From JAHQVI01 sp963749875 (GTDB taxonomy: Bacteria; Pseudomonadota; Alphaproteobacteria; Rhizobiales; Rhodomicrobiaceae), in NCBI GenBank assembly GCA_963749875.1, contig CAVVOX010000002.1, positions 1,364,001-1,428,000 on the forward strand: DNA of 64,000 bases. Direction: 5' to 3'. Each line of letters starts with the position of its first letter. The stretch's first letter is position 1. Below the pieces are notes generated by a model. It did not search any database. It saw nothing but the letters and a program-made list of their open reading frames with translations, and had not been told where the DNA came from. Of the stretch, positions 62,147 to 64,000 are shown piece after piece. The position numbers and the translations under genes were made by a program.

Positions 62147-62668
62147 TTACGCCGGCAGGTCGCTGTTGCCTTTGCCGAGGCTCCGCTGCATCAGCACGAC
62201 GTCGAGCCAGCGGCCGAATTTCAGGCCGACGGTCTTGTAGATGCCCGCATGTTCGAAGCCGAGCGCGGCGTGGAGGCCAATGGAACCGGCATTCTCGCTG
62301 TTGCCGATGGCGGCGATCATTTGCCGGTAGCCGAGCAATTCACAGCGGGCCAGCAGTTCGTTCAGCAAGGCGCGCCCGGCCCCCCGGCGGTAAAAAGCGG
62401 GGTCGATATAGACGGAGTCTTCGAGCGTGAAGCGGTAAGCCGAACGGGCGTGAAAAAGCGAGGCATAGGCATAGCCGATGACGGCGCCGTCGATTTCCGC
62501 GACCAGCCAGGGTAGTCCCAGCGCACGGACTTTTTCGTGCTTCACATGCATCTCGTCGAGCGAGAGCGGCACCACGTCGAAGGTCGCCGTTCCGTGGAGC
62601 GTGTGGTGCTCGTAGATCCGCGTGACGGGCTCCAGATCGGGGGATGCAAAATCGCGGACGGTTATCAT
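62147..62668 (-). CDS. GNAT family N-acetyltransferase (phosphinothricin acetyltransferase-like)
   Basis: 173 residues from ATG 62668. MITVRDFASPDLEPVTRIYEHH starts the GNAT fold; TATFDVVPLSLDEM, VYIDPAFYRRGAGRALLNELL (the Q/RxxGxG/A acetyl-CoA loop) and the C-terminal FEHAGIYKTVGLKFGRWLDVVLMQ match the Pat/MddA-type acetyltransferases that N-acetylate phosphinothricin or methionine derivatives. The exact substrate is not certain. An upstream GTG at 62689 is the alternative start. Confidence 0.88.
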   Translation of the reverse strand: MITVRDFASPDLEPVTRIYEHHTLHGTATFDVVPLSLDEMHVKHEKVRALGLPWLVAEIDGAVIGYAYASLFHARSAYRFTLEDSVYIDPAFYRRGAGRALLNELLARCELLGYRQMIAAIGNSENAGSIGLHAALGFEHAGIYKTVGLKFGRWLDVVLMQRSLGKGNSDLPA

Positions 62669-62728
62669 ATGCGAGCCCCGTGAAGGCACGGCTTCTTTAC
62701 TCTGAGAGCAGACTGAAACGACCGATCA

Positions 62729-64000
62729 CTAACCAACCTCCCGGAACCGCTCCGCCGCCTTCAGATCCACCGAGACGAGCTGGCTCACGCCTTTTTCGTG
62801 CATCGTCACGCCGAACAGCCGGTCCATGGTCGCCATGGTGATCGGATTATGCGTGATCACCAGGAAGCGCGTATCCGTGGTCCGCACCATTTCTTCCAGC
62901 ATAGCGCAGAAGCGGTGAACATTGGAGTCGTCGAGCGGGGCGTCGACCTCGTCGAGCACGCAGATCGGCGAAGGGTTGGTGAGGAAGACCGCAAAGATCA
63001 GGGCGAGCGCGGTGAGCGCTTTCTCGCCGCCTGAAAGCAGCGTCAGCACCTGCGGTTTCTTGCCGGGCGGACGGCAGAGGAGTTCGAGACCGGATTCGAG
63101 CGGATCATCGCTTTCGATGAGCTGCAACTCCGCCTCGCCGCCGCCGAACAGCACCTTGAACAGCCGTTGGAAATGGCCGTTCACCGTATCGAAAGCATCG
63201 AGCAGGCGCTTGCGGCCTTCCCTGTTCAGATTGGAGATGCCCTGACGCAGCTTGGCGACCGCTTCCTCCACATCGGCGCGTTCTTTTTCAAGGCCGTCAT
63301 ATTCCTCGCCGAGGCTTGCCGCCTCTTCCTCGGCGCACAGATTGACGCCGCCGAGCCGCTCACGATCCGCCTTGAGCTTGACGATGTTCTGCTCGACCTC
63401 GTCCGCCGCGGGCAGGGGCTTTGCGCTATCGACGCCGACCGTCGAAAGGACATCCTCGGCCGAACATTCGAAGGTCTCGCGAATATGCCGGGCATGGTCG
63501 CGGCGGCGCTCCCGGGCCGCTTCCAGCCGCGCCTCGATGCGCGCACGCTCCTCGCGGGCCGTGGCGAGCGCCTCCTGCGCCTCACGGAGCGCGCGTTCAT
63601 GATCGCGAACGGCGTTTTCGGCCTCGGCGAGCCGGTTGGCCGCCTCTCCGCGCGCGACTTCGGCCTGGCTTAGCTCATTGAGGATCTTCTGCCGGCGTTC
63701 CTCGATTTTGGCGGGCAGCTCCGCCAGATCGGCCAGCTCCCGGCGCACCTCGGCCAAACGCTCCTGCAGGGTGGCGATCTGCCGGCCGGCGCTCTCGTCA
63801 CGGCTCAGCCAGCGATTGCGTTCGGCTGCGATCGCCTCGAGCCGCATCTGCCGGGCGCGGATTTCCCGCTCGACGCTATCGGCGCGTGACTTCGCCTCGG
63901 CATAGGCGTTTCGCCTCGTCGAGGCTTCCGCCGTGCTGGCTTGGAGCCGCGCTTCCAGATCCGCGGCGGGGGTGAGGCCGGCAAGCAGCGCCTCGGCTTC
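62729..64000 (-). CDS. smc: Chromosome segregation protein SMC, C-terminal part (5' end outside window)
   Basis: The frame is open to the window edge. The 5' portion is coiled coil (EARLEAARERRRDHARHIRE and similar), and the C-terminal head domain has the ABC signature LLSGGEKALTALALIFAVF, Walker B with ICVLDEVDAPLDDSN and the D/H-loop ITHNPITMATMDRLFGV. SMC dimers compact and resolve chromosomes with ScpA/ScpB. The N-terminal Walker A lies beyond the window. Confidence 0.95.
   Translation of the reverse strand, partial: EAEALLAGLTPAADLEARLQASTAEASTRRNAYAEAKSRADSVEREIRARQMRLEAIAAERNRWLSRDESAGRQIATLQERLAEVRRELADLAELPAKIEERRQKILNELSQAEVARGEAANRLAEAENAVRDHERALREAQEALATAREERARIEARLEAARERRRDHARHIRETFECSAEDVLSTVGVDSAKPLPAADEVEQNIVKLKADRERLGGVNLCAEEEAASLGEEYDGLEKERADVEEAVAKLRQGISNLNREGRKRLLDAFDTVNGHFQRLFKVLFGGGEAELQLIESDDPLESGLELLCRPPGKKPQVLTLLSGGEKALTALALIFAVFLTNPSPICVLDEVDAPLDDSNVHRFCAMLEEMVRTTDTRFLVITHNPITMATMDRLFGVTMHEKGVSQLVSVDLKAAERFREVG

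Noticed and set aside
1..64000. CRISPR array, integrase, attachment site or full prophage
   Set aside because: No regularly spaced direct repeats, no integrase and no phage structural genes were seen; the small HTH/membrane-peptide pair alone is not enough to call a prophage.

Overview
The window reads as chromosomal DNA of an alphaproteobacterium, most likely a Hyphomicrobiales (Rhizobiales) lineage. The evidence is high GC, the F0 operon order atpI-atpB-atpE-atpG(b')-atpF with a duplicated b-type subunit, the ispH-thrB-rnhA block with homoserine kinase of the APH-fold type, split glycine decarboxylase (gcvPA/gcvPB) behind a tandem glycine riboswitch, clpS-clpA, glnK-amtB, and intergenic palindromic repeats of the kind common in that order. 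I cannot name the genus.

Layout. 1-2704 is the C-terminal part of a class III cyclase/AAA/TPR protein. 2.7-9.6 kb holds a gamma-glutamyltranspeptidase-like amidohydrolase, a YcaQ/AlkX-type protein, a GrdB-like protein, a membrane protein and a GGDEF-EAL protein. 9.9-10.8 kb holds three tiny genes (a 37-residue membrane peptide, an HTH protein and a 60-residue membrane protein). 11-12.5 kb has a Tat-exported aldo/keto reductase and a DUF1330 protein. 12.7-17.5 kb runs forward: an exported S10 peptidase, then a tightly coupled type III polyketide synthase / isoprenylcysteine-type methyltransferase / DHA2 efflux pump cassette. 17.5-23.8 kb is on the minus strand: an orphan TAXI binding protein, a Sel1 protein, azlC-azlD, clpS-clpA. 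Then come a frameshifted D,D-carboxypeptidase, a VWA/DnaJ pair, panC, a phosphodiesterase-like protein and glnK-amtB under a sigma-54-like promoter.

32.4-34.6 kb is an insertion-sequence cluster: an IS630-family and an IS5-family element directly bound one copy of a mosaic palindromic repeat. 34.6-42.4 kb is repeat-rich, with a DUF4336 protein, a paired hairpin element, rhomboid protease, uvrC carrying an in-frame palindromic repeat, a parD/parE pair whose toxin has a stop codon, a cupin without a standard start codon and a PaaK-like ligase. 42.4-50 kb holds an RND pump (permease frameshifted) with its adaptor and a divergent adaptor-permease-ATPase exporter. 50.1-58.4 kb carries rnhA-thrB-ispH (RNase HI has Asn at a catalytic Asp position) and the glycine cleavage operon (gcvT frameshifted). 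The window ends with a small secreted protein, the F0 ATP synthase operon, a GNAT acetyltransferase and the C-terminal part of SMC.

The main unexplained signals are the modular repeat family with CTAG termini (about six copies), the two look-alike hairpins at 36.08-36.24 kb, the repeat translated inside uvrC, the RNase HI substitution, and a set of frameshifts mostly in the same direction (+1), which may be biology or sequence error.
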